63,092 nt of DNA from Mesorhizobium sp. (GTDB taxonomy: Bacteria; Pseudomonadota; Alphaproteobacteria; Rhizobiales; Rhizobiaceae): positions 1-63,092 of the forward strand of contig NZ_SUHQ01000011.1 of the NCBI RefSeq assembly GCF_004962245.1, in the 5' to 3' direction. Below are positions 41,807-50,167 of this stretch, piece after piece. Under the pieces are notes generated by a model that saw only the letters and a program-made list of their open reading frames with translations, was not told where the DNA came from and did not search any database. Numbering within the stretch: the first letter of the stretch is position 1; the number at the start of each line of letters is the position of its first letter. The translations under genes and the position numbers were made by a program.

Positions 41807-42511
41807 ATGGAACCTATTCTCCTTTATGGCTTCCCGGCGGGAAGTTCGATGGGGCTCGTCGCTGCTTTTGAACGCGTCGGACAGCCCTACCGCCTGTGTC
41901 GCGTCGACATGCTTATCGAGATGAAGAACGATGCCTATGCCAGCATCAACGGCCGTCAGGAAACGCCGGTGTTGATCACGGACGAGGGCAGGGTGCTCAC
42001 CGAGACCATGGCGATTGCCGCGTGGCTCGAAGCCCGCGACACGCAACGTCGTATCAGCTTCGACCCTCGTTCGCCGGAAGCGGATCGGATGCATCAGTTG
42101 ATGGCTTTCGTGAACACCGGTTTTACCGCCGCCTTCAGCCCGCTCTGGGTCGCGTATGAAATGGAGTCGGCCGAACCGGCTCTGCTGGCGACCTTGCGCG
42201 ACTTTGGCCGCAAGGCCGTTGCCGAGCGCCATGATCGGCTCGAGGCGATGATCCTCGATACGGACTTTCTGGTCGGCGATCGCCTGACACTGGCGGATAC
42301 CACGCTGATTGGCGTGGCGCGCTGGGCGGAATTCCACAAGGCGGTCGACGGCGCAGCCTATCCCAGGCTGGCGGCGTTGCGCCGGCGGATCGAAAGCGAT
42401 CCGGTCGTGCGATATGCGAAGGCGATCGAGGATGGCGAAGAGCCCGCCGGCTCTGGCGCCTGTCTTGGCCATGTCCCGCTGGCCGAGGTGATCGAACGCT
42501 TTGGCGCCTAG
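41807..42511 (+). CDS. Glutathione S-transferase family protein
   Basis: A 234-residue two-domain GST. The thioredoxin-like domain has 'MEPILLYGFPAGSSMGLVAA' with a Ser pair at the glutathione-activating position and 'RQETPVLITDEGRVLTETMA' (cis-Pro and the ES/ET motif). The helical domain has 'LVGDRLTLADTTLIGVARWA' (N-capping box). It would conjugate or reduce electrophiles with glutathione. The divergent HxlR gene, with a cysteine sensor, probably controls it. A C-terminal 'GSGACLGHVPLAEVI' tail is unusual. Confidence 0.9.
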   Translation: MEPILLYGFPAGSSMGLVAAFERVGQPYRLCRVDMLIEMKNDAYASINGRQETPVLITDEGRVLTETMAIAAWLEARDTQRRISFDPRSPEADRMHQLMAFVNTGFTAAFSPLWVAYEMESAEPALLATLRDFGRKAVAERHDRLEAMILDTDFLVGDRLTLADTTLIGVARWAEFHKAVDGAAYPRLAALRRRIESDPVVRYAKAIEDGEEPAGSGACLGHVPLAEVIERFGA

Positions 42512-42523
42512 CCCACGTCAGCC

Positions 42524-42552
42524 GCCCGGCGCCAATGTAGCTCGCGCCGGGC
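42524..42552 (+). terminator. GC-rich hairpin after the GST gene
   Basis: GCCCGGCGC-N11-GCGCCGGGC, a perfect 9-bp stem 13 nt after the GST stop, between converging genes. It lacks a T tract, so termination is only suggested. Confidence 0.45.
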
Positions 42553-42570
42553 AGTGGATCAGTTTGAAAT

Positions 42571-42777
42571 TCAGCCGGTGCGGCGGAACGCGTTGTTCAA
42601 GAGGACGAGCATAAGTTCGTCCTCTGTTTCGATCCCGCTTTGGTAGTGCGTAAGGATGATCGCCGCTACATCTTCACGTTCGGCGCGGCTGACGATGCCC
42701 GCGTGGTGGCAGTAGGCGTCTAGTACGCCAACCATCATCCGAACTTCTTCAGGGCTCGTCACAACCCCGAGCTTCAT
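42571..42777 (-). CDS. Small protein of unknown function
   Basis: A 68-residue protein: 'MKLGVVTSPEEVRMMVGVLD', 'ERDVAAIIL'-like helices (read here as AEREDVAAIILTHYQ) and 'EDELMLVLLNNAFRRTG'. It looks all-helical and soluble, with two His-containing turns (YCHHAG). The start at 42777 has GGGAGAG 6 nt upstream. Similar short unnamed proteins are frequent in rhizobia to my knowledge; no role known. It converges on the GST gene and diverges from the VOC gene. Confidence 0.6.
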   Translation of the reverse strand: MKLGVVTSPEEVRMMVGVLDAYCHHAGIVSRAEREDVAAIILTHYQSGIETEDELMLVLLNNAFRRTG

Positions 42778-42939
42778 GGTCAACTCTCCCATGATGACCA
42801 GTCACCACAATTTAAATCCGGCCCATCTGGAGTCAATAAATTATGAGTTGAAGGGATCAATCGGGCGTTGTCATTCTGGGCTGAATCTCAACCCACTACG
42901 ACACCTTGTAGTTTGGAACGACACCTGGAGATTGGAAAC

Positions 42940-43377
42940 ATGGCGCTCAAGCGGATGGACAACGTAGGAATCGTCGTCGAAGACCTCGGAGGGACGATTG
43001 ATTTCTTTCGCGAACTCGGCCTCGAGCTCGAAGGGCGGGCCACGATCGAAGGAGAATGGGCCGGACGTGTCACTGGACTGGGCGATCAGCGTGTCGAGAT
43101 TGCCATGATGCGCACACCGGACGGCCACAGCCGGCTCGAGCTCTCCCGCTTCCTCACGCCGACTGTCGTCGCAGATCACCGGAACGCCCCGGTCAACGCC
43201 CTAGGCTACCTCCGCGTCATGTTCGCCGTGGACGACGTCGACGAGACGCTTGAAAGGCTCAGCACGCGCGGCGCGCAGCTCGTAGGCGAAGTGGTCCAGT
43301 ATAAGGACGCGTATCGGCTCTGCTACATCCGTGGGCCTGAAGGGCTTCTCATCGGACTCGCCCAAGAACTCAGCTGA
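42940..43377 (+). CDS. VOC (glyoxalase fold) protein
   Basis: A 145-residue VOC protein: 'RMDNVGIVVEDLGGTIDFFR' opens it, 'AGRVTGLGDQRVEIAMMRTP' follows, and 'YRLCYIRGPEGLLIGLAQEL' closes it. The final metal-ligand Glu position reads 'GPEGLLIGLAQ', as in lactoylglutathione-lyase-like relatives. Start at ATG 42940 with TTGGAAAC in front. The substrate is unknown. It is unrelated in position to the other VOC gene at 38982. A recombinase-like remnant follows its stop. Confidence 0.85.
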   Translation: MALKRMDNVGIVVEDLGGTIDFFRELGLELEGRATIEGEWAGRVTGLGDQRVEIAMMRTPDGHSRLELSRFLTPTVVADHRNAPVNALGYLRVMFAVDDVDETLERLSTRGAQLVGEVVQYKDAYRLCYIRGPEGLLIGLAQELS

Positions 43378-43381
43378 GCGC

Positions 43382-43450
43382 GCGTCCGGGACCCGCCTGT
43401 TCGAGGTCCATCCCTCCACGGTCGCCCGCGTTCTCGCCAAGCACGATTAG
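43382..43450 (+). pseudogene. Remnant of a resolvase/transposase helix-turn-helix
   Basis: Directly after the VOC gene, in another frame, the plus strand reads 'GTRLFEVHPSTVARVLAKHD' and a TAG. This resembles the C-terminal DNA-binding helix-turn-helix of serine recombinases (such as '..LFGVSRATVYRLL'). Nothing upstream extends it. I infer a leftover of a mobile element; the alternative is chance. Confidence 0.3.
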
Positions 43451-43582
43451 GTCGTCACCCGGGCCGGCCGCGCAGTGGCGACAATCGCCGGCAAATCGGT
43501 TATGATACCGCCTGATCTAGAAGTGGCAGCTACGGGCGGCCATCCTTGGCGGTGACCGCCCCCGACACACCGGAGGAAGGTT

Positions 43583-44407
43583 ATGGCCAGCTTTCATGTC
43601 ATGTCGGACGCGCGTGGAATGCACGTGCAGCCCACGGTGCGCCGCATCGCCACTGCGGACCTGATGGATGCGTTGCGGCTCGGCGTCGAGGATTTCTGGG
43701 CGAAGCCCTCGCACTACGTGTTCCTGTGCCTGATCTATCCGATCGTCGGCCTGATCCTGACGCGATGGAGCTCCGGCTCAAACGCCATCCAGCTCATCTA
43801 TCCGCTGATGTCCGGCTTCGCCCTGATCGGGCCTTTTGCCGCGATCGGCCTCTACGAGATCAGCCGCCGTCGCGAACTCGGCATGGACACCTCCTGGCGG
43901 CACGCGCTCGACGTGCGCCACTCGCCGGCGCTGCCGGCGATTGCCGTCATCGGCATCATGCTGCTGGCACTGTTCCTGCTGTGGCTGTTCACAGCGCAAT
44001 CGATCTACACCAGCCTGTTCGGCAATCAGCCGCCGGCTTCGATCGCCGGCTTTTTGCGCGAGGTGCTGACGACGACCAGAGGCTGGACGCTGATCCTGCT
44101 CGGCAACGCGGCCGGCTTCGTCTTTGCCGTGATCGTGCTGGCGACGACGGTTGTCGCCTTTCCGCTGCTGCTCGACCGCGATGTCGGCGCGGTCTCGGCA
44201 ATCGAGACATCGGCACGGGCGGTGATGACGAACCCGCTGCAGATGGCGCTGTGGGGGCTGATGGTCGCCGTGCTGCTGGTCATCGGCTCGATCCCGCTGT
44301 TTGCCGGGCTCGCCGTCGTCATGCCCGTGCTTGGCCATGCGACGTGGCATCTCTATCGCAGGGTGGTCGAGCCGGAGCGGGCTCAGCCGGACCGGCGGCC
44401 GATGTAG
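43583..44407 (+). CDS. DUF2189 family membrane protein
   Basis: A 274-residue inner-membrane protein with about six hydrophobic segments. The N-terminal 'RRIATADLMDALRLGVEDFW' and 'PSHYVFLCLIYPIVGLIL' are the DUF2189 signature, and 'GFALIGPFAAIGLYEISRRR' follows. Later 'VVAFPLLLDRDVGAVSAIET' recalls cytochrome-oxidase-associated or YciC-like segments. GGAGGAAGG lies before the ATG. Function unknown. It converges on a LysE exporter. Confidence 0.87.
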   Translation: MASFHVMSDARGMHVQPTVRRIATADLMDALRLGVEDFWAKPSHYVFLCLIYPIVGLILTRWSSGSNAIQLIYPLMSGFALIGPFAAIGLYEISRRRELGMDTSWRHALDVRHSPALPAIAVIGIMLLALFLLWLFTAQSIYTSLFGNQPPASIAGFLREVLTTTRGWTLILLGNAAGFVFAVIVLATTVVAFPLLLDRDVGAVSAIETSARAVMTNPLQMALWGLMVAVLLVIGSIPLFAGLAVVMPVLGHATWHLYRRVVEPERAQPDRRPM

Positions 44408-44419
44408 GTAAGCGCAGCG

Positions 44420-45052
44420 TCAACGCTGCGCGTCTGTCGCCATCTTCAGCGCCAGTGCGGTCAGCACCGTGCCCATCATCCAGCGCTGGATCACCAGCCA
44501 CAGCGGCCGGCCGGCGAGGAAGACGGCAATCGAGCCGGCCGTCACCGCGATGATGGCGTTGACGGTGAGGCTGATCGCGATCTGCGTGGTGCCGAGCACC
44601 AGAAGCTGGGACAGCACACCGCCCTTGCCGGGACTGATGAACTGCGGCAGCAGCGACAGATAGAGCACCGCCACCTTCGGGTTGAGCAGATTGGTCATCA
44701 GGCCCATGGCGAACAGCTTGCACGGCCTGTCCTTAGGCAGTTCCCGGACCTGGAACGGCGAGCGTCCGCCGGGCCTCACCGCCTGCCAGGCAAGCCACAA
44801 AAGGTAAAGCGCGCCGGCGAAGCGCAGCGCGTCATAGGCGTAAGGCACGGCAAGCAGCAGCGCGGTGATGCCGAATGCCGCCGACAGCACGTAGAAGAGA
44901 AAGCCGAGCGCCACGCCACCGAGCGAGATCAGGCCGGCCTTCGGTCCTTGTGACAGCGACCGCGAGATCAGATAGATCATGTTCGGACCAGGCGTCAGCA
45001 CCATGCCGAGGCAGACCAGCGCGAAGGCGAGATGGTTGGCGGCTTCAGGCAT
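44420..45052 (-). CDS. LysE/RhtB family exporter
   Basis: A 210-residue six-segment membrane protein with the canonical 'MVLTPGPNMIYLISRSLSQG' start, 'GALYLLWLAWQAVRPGG' and 'NLLNPKVAVLYLSLLPQFIS'. Unlike the copy at 20770 it keeps the full PGPN motif. Export of amino acids such as homoserine, threonine or lysine is the family role. Start 45052 chosen (GGAGATG upstream); an ATG at 45091 would add 13 unrelated residues. Confidence 0.9.
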   Translation of the reverse strand: MPEAANHLAFALVCLGMVLTPGPNMIYLISRSLSQGPKAGLISLGGVALGFLFYVLSAAFGITALLLAVPYAYDALRFAGALYLLWLAWQAVRPGGRSPFQVRELPKDRPCKLFAMGLMTNLLNPKVAVLYLSLLPQFISPGKGGVLSQLLVLGTTQIAISLTVNAIIAVTAGSIAVFLAGRPLWLVIQRWMMGTVLTALALKMATDAQR

Positions 45053-45202
45053 CGAGGCATCTCCGGATGGCGGTGGGGACACCCACCACATGCTTTCATC
45101 AGCCGCAAGAGCATGAGGGCCGAAGCCTTTGCGCCAGCGCCGCTGTCAGCCGGAAGAACGGTTAGGTCAGCGATCCTTCGCGCCCCCTCTGTCCTGCCGG
45201 AC

Positions 45203-45225
45203 ATCTCCCCCACGAGGGGGGAGAT
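45203..45225. repeat. Palindromic repeat (ATCTCCCC/GGGGAGAT)
   Basis: ATCTCCCCC-ACGA-GGGGGGAGAT, just after the vWA gene's stop. It is related in type to the CCTTCTCCC palindromes at 59383 and 60899 and may also act as a transcript end. Confidence 0.6.
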
Positions 45226-45245
45226 CGGCAGCTTCGGCGAGGTCC

Positions 45246-47201
45246 TCAGCCGACGATGCGCAGGTTCGACAATTCGTCGGCGATTTCCTTGAAATTGTCC
45301 GACAGCGTCGCCCCGGTCGCGTTCCAGAACAGCTTGGCCGGTTTGGTCGGATCGGTGGAATCCTTGCGGAAGCGCGAGTCCGAGGAACAGGCCTTCAGCG
45401 CGTCGAGTGCTTTCTTGTCGCCGGCATCGCTGGTCGACAGATCGAGCGCGACGGTCATGACGAGAATGTTCGAATTCTTCGCGTTGGCGCAAAGGGTCTG
45501 CATCTGCTCGTCCAGCGCGGCCGTGTAATTGGTGCTGGTATAGGTGGTCTTGCCGATACTGGTGCTTGTGTTCATGAACAGGCGCGTCACGCTTCCCGAC
45601 CCTGGATATGTCAGGCCGGTGTAACCGTAGGCGGCGTAGGTCGACCTGTTGTTGGCATAGCTGCTGTCGCTGACGGCGCTGTAGGTATTGGCGCCGTCGG
45701 TCAGCACGATCACCACTTTGTCGTTGCCCCTTTCGGTGTTTGGCCGGCCCTGCGTGAACGGTTCGTTGCTCGACACCGTACGCCAGCCCCAGGCAAGGCC
45801 TTCCGGCACGTTGGTGTTGCCGTTCGGCGCCATGGCGTCGATGGCGTTCTTGATCTCCTCCTTCTCGGCAAGCTGGCTCACGTCCTTGAGCGGCGTGATC
45901 GGGTTGGTCGTGCAGGACGCATTCGGACCGTCGCCCGAGCTAGCCGACTTCGAGCCGTAAGGCTTAACCAGGAAATATTTGCGCATGTCCGACTGCCGCT
46001 CGGAAGCGGTCGGATTTGGGGTGTAGGGCCAGTCGGCCCACCAGTTGTTGCCGTAATTATACAACGTGCTGTTGACGTCGTTGACGCCGTCGCGGTTGAA
46101 ATCGAGCCACAGGGTACCGGCCTCGTCCGGTGCGAACATCGGCACGAACAGCGTGGCCGGCGTGGCGGTGTCCGGCGTCGTGTCGTCGTTGTTGTACGGG
46201 TATGGCCTCGCCTCCACGCAACCCTGCCAGCTCGCGTAGCGGCTGGTGGTGTAGATATATTCCGGGGTGGTCCAGTGGCCGGTCCGGCACGTGCCGTTTT
46301 TCCTGTATTCGTCGCAAATATATTGCTTGGTGTTGGGCACCTCTTCGCGGCCGGACTCGACCGTCATGTCGGCGTATAGGCTGAAGCGGGTCAGCGGCTG
46401 GTCCTCTGTGTCTCCCCAGCCGGTCCCGCGCTTGTACCAGACGCCGTTGACCTGCTCGGCATATCTGTTCGGGTCGTTGGCCGAGCTCATCGTCGTCCAG
46501 TCGAAATTCTCATGCTGGATCGGGGAGGTGCCGTCCTGATCCATCCAGCTGTCCTGGTCATACGTGGGCCCGACATTGACCGACGCGGCGAACGGCACGA
46601 GAGAAAACTGCACCGGTTTGCTGATCTGCTTCATCTGCTGCGCCTGGAGTGCAAGCGTATCGACAAGCTGCTTGGCGGCTGCCTTCAGCAGATCTATCCG
46701 CTTCTGGCCGGTGCCCGAGCCCAGATTGTTCATCGAGCCGGAATTATCGAGTGCAAGGGCTACTTCCAGAGTGTTCTTGAGGCGGATTTCGGAGCACGCC
46801 GTGAAGCTTGCATCGCTGGTGGTCCCGCCCATCAGCACGGCGGCGGCCGGCAGAAAATAGGGATGGTACGTCAAGTCGCTGCACAGCTTCAGCGTGCCGC
46901 CACCCGCATTGTTGTTGGGCAGGGTGACAGTGAGCGACGTATTCGCCGGATCAACGCGGCCGAGATTGGCTTCGAAGAAATCCTTGGCATAGGCCCTGAT
47001 GTCGGCTTCGCTTGCACCGGCAACGATCTGCCGAGCCGTGGCGATGCCGGCGGCATCCAGGGCGTTCAAGGTATTCTGCTTCTGGCGGAGCAGTTCCGAG
47101 TAATCGACGCTGAGCGCCAATCCGCCCATGAGCGGCACCATGGTGATGACCGTCATCAGCGTGTAGTTACCACGCCGGTCGCGACCGAATTTTCGGATCA
47201 T
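45246..47201 (-). CDS. TadG-like pilus-assembly protein with von Willebrand A domain
   Basis: A 651-residue protein. The N-terminus 'MIRKFGRDRRGNYTLMTVIT' followed by a hydrophobic 'MVPLMGGLALSVDYSELL' is the TadE/TadG pilin-like signal. A vWA domain starts near residue 145, with the MIDAS motif DNSGS at 152-156, a long Tyr/Trp/Asn-rich insertion in the middle, and 'KVVIVLTDGANTYSA' later. TadG proteins act in tight-adherence (Flp) pilus systems. No other tad gene is in the window, so it is an orphan copy. Start 47201 was preferred to 47252, which lacks a ribosome site. Confidence 0.82.
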   Translation of the reverse strand: MIRKFGRDRRGNYTLMTVITMVPLMGGLALSVDYSELLRQKQNTLNALDAAGIATARQIVAGASEADIRAYAKDFFEANLGRVDPANTSLTVTLPNNNAGGGTLKLCSDLTYHPYFLPAAAVLMGGTTSDASFTACSEIRLKNTLEVALALDNSGSMNNLGSGTGQKRIDLLKAAAKQLVDTLALQAQQMKQISKPVQFSLVPFAASVNVGPTYDQDSWMDQDGTSPIQHENFDWTTMSSANDPNRYAEQVNGVWYKRGTGWGDTEDQPLTRFSLYADMTVESGREEVPNTKQYICDEYRKNGTCRTGHWTTPEYIYTTSRYASWQGCVEARPYPYNNDDTTPDTATPATLFVPMFAPDEAGTLWLDFNRDGVNDVNSTLYNYGNNWWADWPYTPNPTASERQSDMRKYFLVKPYGSKSASSGDGPNASCTTNPITPLKDVSQLAEKEEIKNAIDAMAPNGNTNVPEGLAWGWRTVSSNEPFTQGRPNTERGNDKVVIVLTDGANTYSAVSDSSYANNRSTYAAYGYTGLTYPGSGSVTRLFMNTSTSIGKTTYTSTNYTAALDEQMQTLCANAKNSNILVMTVALDLSTSDAGDKKALDALKACSSDSRFRKDSTDPTKPAKLFWNATGATLSDNFKEIADELSNLRIVG

Positions 47202-47546
47202 TGCCCTCAGCACCCCGCCATACCCCAGTGGCGGGACGATGCCAGCAATCATTAAATTTCATATTGCTAGAATGCATCCAAGGCCGGCCCATTTTTTCAA
47301 AGCCCGTTAACCACGCCGCCGATCACGGCAACGCTGCCCGCGATCGGACCACTGCGAACCCTTCGGGATCAGCTAAAGATCTGGAAAATAAGGGACTCTA
47401 TGCCTTTCGATGTTGCCTTCATCGCGAGTGGCAATCCTGAACATCGCGAAAGCTGGTGACAGGCTGAAGAGCTTCGGCTAATGCGGGCCTGCCGCGGCGG
47501 ACCGTCGGCGGCGGCGCTCGCAACCATCATGACTTGGGAAAACGGT
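47202..47546. other. Intergenic region between the vWA gene and the HAD gene
   Basis: 345 bases with an AT-rich patch near 47250-47275 (GCAAT ... ATTGC, long-spaced inverted pair) that may hold the vWA promoter. I see no gene, terminator or repeat family member. Confidence 0.4.
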
Positions 47547-48407
47547 ATGGCGGATTCGCCCGATATCATCGGCTCGCTCGCGGATTTGTCGGGAGCCTAT
47601 TCGGCCATCCTGTGCGATGTCTGGGGCGTGGTCCACAATGGCGAACGGCATTTTCCGACCGCGGCTCTGGCGCTGGCAACCGCGCGCGAGGCGAAGATAC
47701 CTGTCGTGCTGATCACCAACTCGCCGCGCCGAAGCGCCGATGTGGTGGCGCAGATGAACGCGATCGGCGTTCCCTCGGCCGCCTACGACCGCGTCGTCAC
47801 CTCCGGCGACGTGACCCGCGACCTGATCGCCGAAGGCCCGCGGAAAATCTTCCACATTGGCGCCGATCGCGATTTCACGCTCTATGACGGTCTTAACGTC
47901 GATCTGGTCGAGGAGTTCGAGGCATCCGGCGTGGTCTGCACCGGGCTGTTCGACGACGAGGTGGAGACGCCGGAAGACTACGCCGATCTTCTGCGGCGGT
48001 TGCGCGCCAGGAACCTGCCTTTCATCTGCGCCAATCCCGACATCGTGGTCGAGCGCGGCGAGCGGATGATCTGGTGCGCGGGCGCCTTGGCTCGCGACTA
48101 CGCCCAGCTCGGCGGGCGCACGCTGATCGCCGGAAAACCTTACGCGCCGGTCTATGACGTCGCGATGAAGGAGGTCGCCGACCTGCTCGGCCGCCCGGTC
48201 GAGCGCTCGGATGTGCTGGCCATCGGCGACGGCATGATGACCGACATCAAGGGTGCCGCCGACAATGGCTTCGATGTGCTCTACGTGTCCGGCGGCATCC
48301 ATGCCCGTGACTATGGCGACGCTCTGGGCCCGGATCCAGCCAGGCTAACGGCCTTCCTGGAAAAGCACGGCTACCGGCCGGTCGCCGTCATTCCGAGACT
48401 GCAGTAG
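47547..48407 (+). CDS. HAD superfamily hydrolase, class IIA (TIGR01459)
   Basis: A 286-residue NagD-like HAD phosphatase. Motif I 'LCDVWGVVHNGE' has the Asp24 nucleophile, but the second Asp of DxD is replaced (DVWGV), as in the TIGR01459 subfamily. Motif II 'VLITNSPR', 'LIAGKPYAPVYDVAM' (Lys) and 'DVLAIGDGMMTDIKGAADNG' follow. The substrate is unknown. In Rhizobiales the gene often precedes ribF, as here 26 nt downstream, suggesting a role near flavin metabolism, perhaps FMN or riboflavin phosphate removal (inference). Confidence 0.87.
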   Translation: MADSPDIIGSLADLSGAYSAILCDVWGVVHNGERHFPTAALALATAREAKIPVVLITNSPRRSADVVAQMNAIGVPSAAYDRVVTSGDVTRDLIAEGPRKIFHIGADRDFTLYDGLNVDLVEEFEASGVVCTGLFDDEVETPEDYADLLRRLRARNLPFICANPDIVVERGERMIWCAGALARDYAQLGGRTLIAGKPYAPVYDVAMKEVADLLGRPVERSDVLAIGDGMMTDIKGAADNGFDVLYVSGGIHARDYGDALGPDPARLTAFLEKHGYRPVAVIPRLQ

Positions 48408-48433
48408 GGTCGCCCGATGACGGAAGCCTTGAA

Positions 48434-49417
48434 ATGACGGAAGCCTTCGAACGCGTTTCAGCAGTCTCGCCGCTGCCTGCCCATTTGCGTGGCGGGGTGG
48501 TGGCGATCGGTAATTTCGACGGCGTTCACCGCGGTCATCAGGCCGTGCTCGATCGCGCGCTTGCCGAAGCCCGCCAGCGCGACGTGCCCGCCCTGGTGCT
48601 GACCTTCGAGCCGCATCCGAGAAAGGTGTTCCGGCCTGATATGCCGCTGTTCGTGCTGACGGCGCCGCCGATGAAGGCGCGGCTGCTGTCATATCTGGGC
48701 TTTGCCGCACTCGTCGAACAGCCGTTCACGCGCGATTTCGCTTCGCTGTCGGCGGAAGCCTTCGTGACCGACGTACTGGACAAGAATCTCGGCATCATTC
48801 ACGCCGTGACCGGCTTCGACTTCCACTTCGGCAAGGACAGGCAAGGCGGCCCGGCCTATCTGATGGCGGCCGGCGAACGCCACGGCTTCGGCGTCACGCT
48901 GGTCGACGCCTTTCGCGACGAGGGCGCCGAGGTGGTGTCGTCGAGCCGGATCCGTGCGCTGCTCTGCGAGGGCGCGGTGGCCGAGGCCGCTGGCCTGCTT
49001 GGCTACCGCTTTACGGTCGAGAGCGAGGTGATCGGCGGCCAGCAGCTTGGCCGCACACTCGGCTTTCCAACCGCCAATATGAGGCTTTCGCCGGAAGCCA
49101 CGCTGAAGGAAGGGATTTATGCCGTCCGCTTCCGTCGTGCCGACGGCACGCTTCACGACGGTGTTGCCAGCTTTGGCCGCCGCCCGACCGTCGACGACAA
49201 TGGCACGCCACTATTGGAAACCTTCGTTTTCGACTTTTCCGGCGATCTCTACGGCGAGATATGCGCGGTGTCCTTCTTCGGTTTCCTGCGCGCCGAGGTG
49301 AAGTTCGATGGGCTCGACGCGCTGGTCGCGCAGATGAAACGCGACGAAGCCGAGGCGAGGGCGCTGCTTGCCGGCGTCAGCCCACTTTCCGAGCTCGACG
49401 CCCGTATCGCTTTTTGA
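48434..49417 (+). CDS. ribF: Bifunctional riboflavin kinase/FAD synthetase
   Basis: A 327-residue enzyme that phosphorylates riboflavin to FMN and adenylylates it to FAD. The N-terminal nucleotidyltransferase domain has 'GNFDGVHRGHQ' (residues 26-36, HxGH type) and 'TGFDFHFGKDRQG'. The C-terminal kinase domain starts near residue 195, with 'GQQLGRTLGFPTANM' and 'GVASFGRRPTVDDNG'. It follows the HAD gene. In many bacteria ribF neighbours ileS; here 2.7 kb of other genes lie between. Confidence 0.96.
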   Translation: MTEAFERVSAVSPLPAHLRGGVVAIGNFDGVHRGHQAVLDRALAEARQRDVPALVLTFEPHPRKVFRPDMPLFVLTAPPMKARLLSYLGFAALVEQPFTRDFASLSAEAFVTDVLDKNLGIIHAVTGFDFHFGKDRQGGPAYLMAAGERHGFGVTLVDAFRDEGAEVVSSSRIRALLCEGAVAEAAGLLGYRFTVESEVIGGQQLGRTLGFPTANMRLSPEATLKEGIYAVRFRRADGTLHDGVASFGRRPTVDDNGTPLLETFVFDFSGDLYGEICAVSFFGFLRAEVKFDGLDALVAQMKRDEAEARALLAGVSPLSELDARIAF

Positions 49418-49419
49418 AC

Positions 49420-49974
49420 CTACTTTTTCAGCGCCAGGCCGACGGCAATGAAGGCCCAACCCTGGAAGATCAGGTCGATGGCGAGGAACAGCCCCAGCAC
49501 CCACAGGCTGTTGACTGGCCAGCCCATGGCGATGACCAGGCCCGCCAGCGCGCTGATGACGCCCGCCGCGACGATCCAGCCCCAACCCTTCTGCGGCCTG
49601 TGCTGGTAACCGACCCAGGCCCTGAGTATGCCGGAAGCGACGAGGGCGACCGCCAGCAGCAAGGTCAGCACCGCCGAGGCCAGCAACGGATTGTAGAAAG
49701 CGAAGAATCCGGCGACGGCATAGAGAAGCCCGCTGAGCAGCCAGTAGAAGAACCGGCTCCATGTCTTCACTCCGAAGGCATGCAGGATCTCGATGACGCC
49801 GGCCATCAGCATCAGCCAGCCGACGACATAGACCGAGGCAACCGTTGCGATAAACAGATTGCCGAAGGCGATGCCGCCGAGGATCAGCAGCAGCACGCCG
49901 AGCCCGACGAACCATCCCCATTTCGCCTGCGTCTGACCAATCGCATCTTTCAAGGCATCGCCGTGCAGGGACAT
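49420..49974 (-). CDS. HdeD family membrane protein
   Basis: A 184-residue membrane protein with six hydrophobic segments in pairs, the DUF308/HdeD pattern: 'WGWFVGLGVLLLILGGIAFG', 'VGWLMLMAGVIEILHAF' and 'GWGWIVAAGVISALAGLVIA'. In E. coli HdeD belongs to the acid-resistance island, with an unclear mechanism. It starts at ATG 49974 and converges on ribF with 2 nt between stops. No acid-resistance partners (hdeA, gad) are near. Confidence 0.87.
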   Translation of the reverse strand: MSLHGDALKDAIGQTQAKWGWFVGLGVLLLILGGIAFGNLFIATVASVYVVGWLMLMAGVIEILHAFGVKTWSRFFYWLLSGLLYAVAGFFAFYNPLLASAVLTLLLAVALVASGILRAWVGYQHRPQKGWGWIVAAGVISALAGLVIAMGWPVNSLWVLGLFLAIDLIFQGWAFIAVGLALKK

Positions 49975-50167
49975 TGTCGCCGTCTCCATCTCCGCGATAC
50001 GGAGGTTAGCGCCGAAGGCCTTGCTCGTCCAGCGAGCAGCTTGCACCGGAGGCGCACCAAAAAAGCGAACGGGCCGTTTCGAATTTAAATCAAATTTTAC
50101 CGAACGGGCGCCATGGCTCCCGGCAGGCCGGTTGTTCCTGCCGGTGTTTCGTGTGTATGGGGTAACG

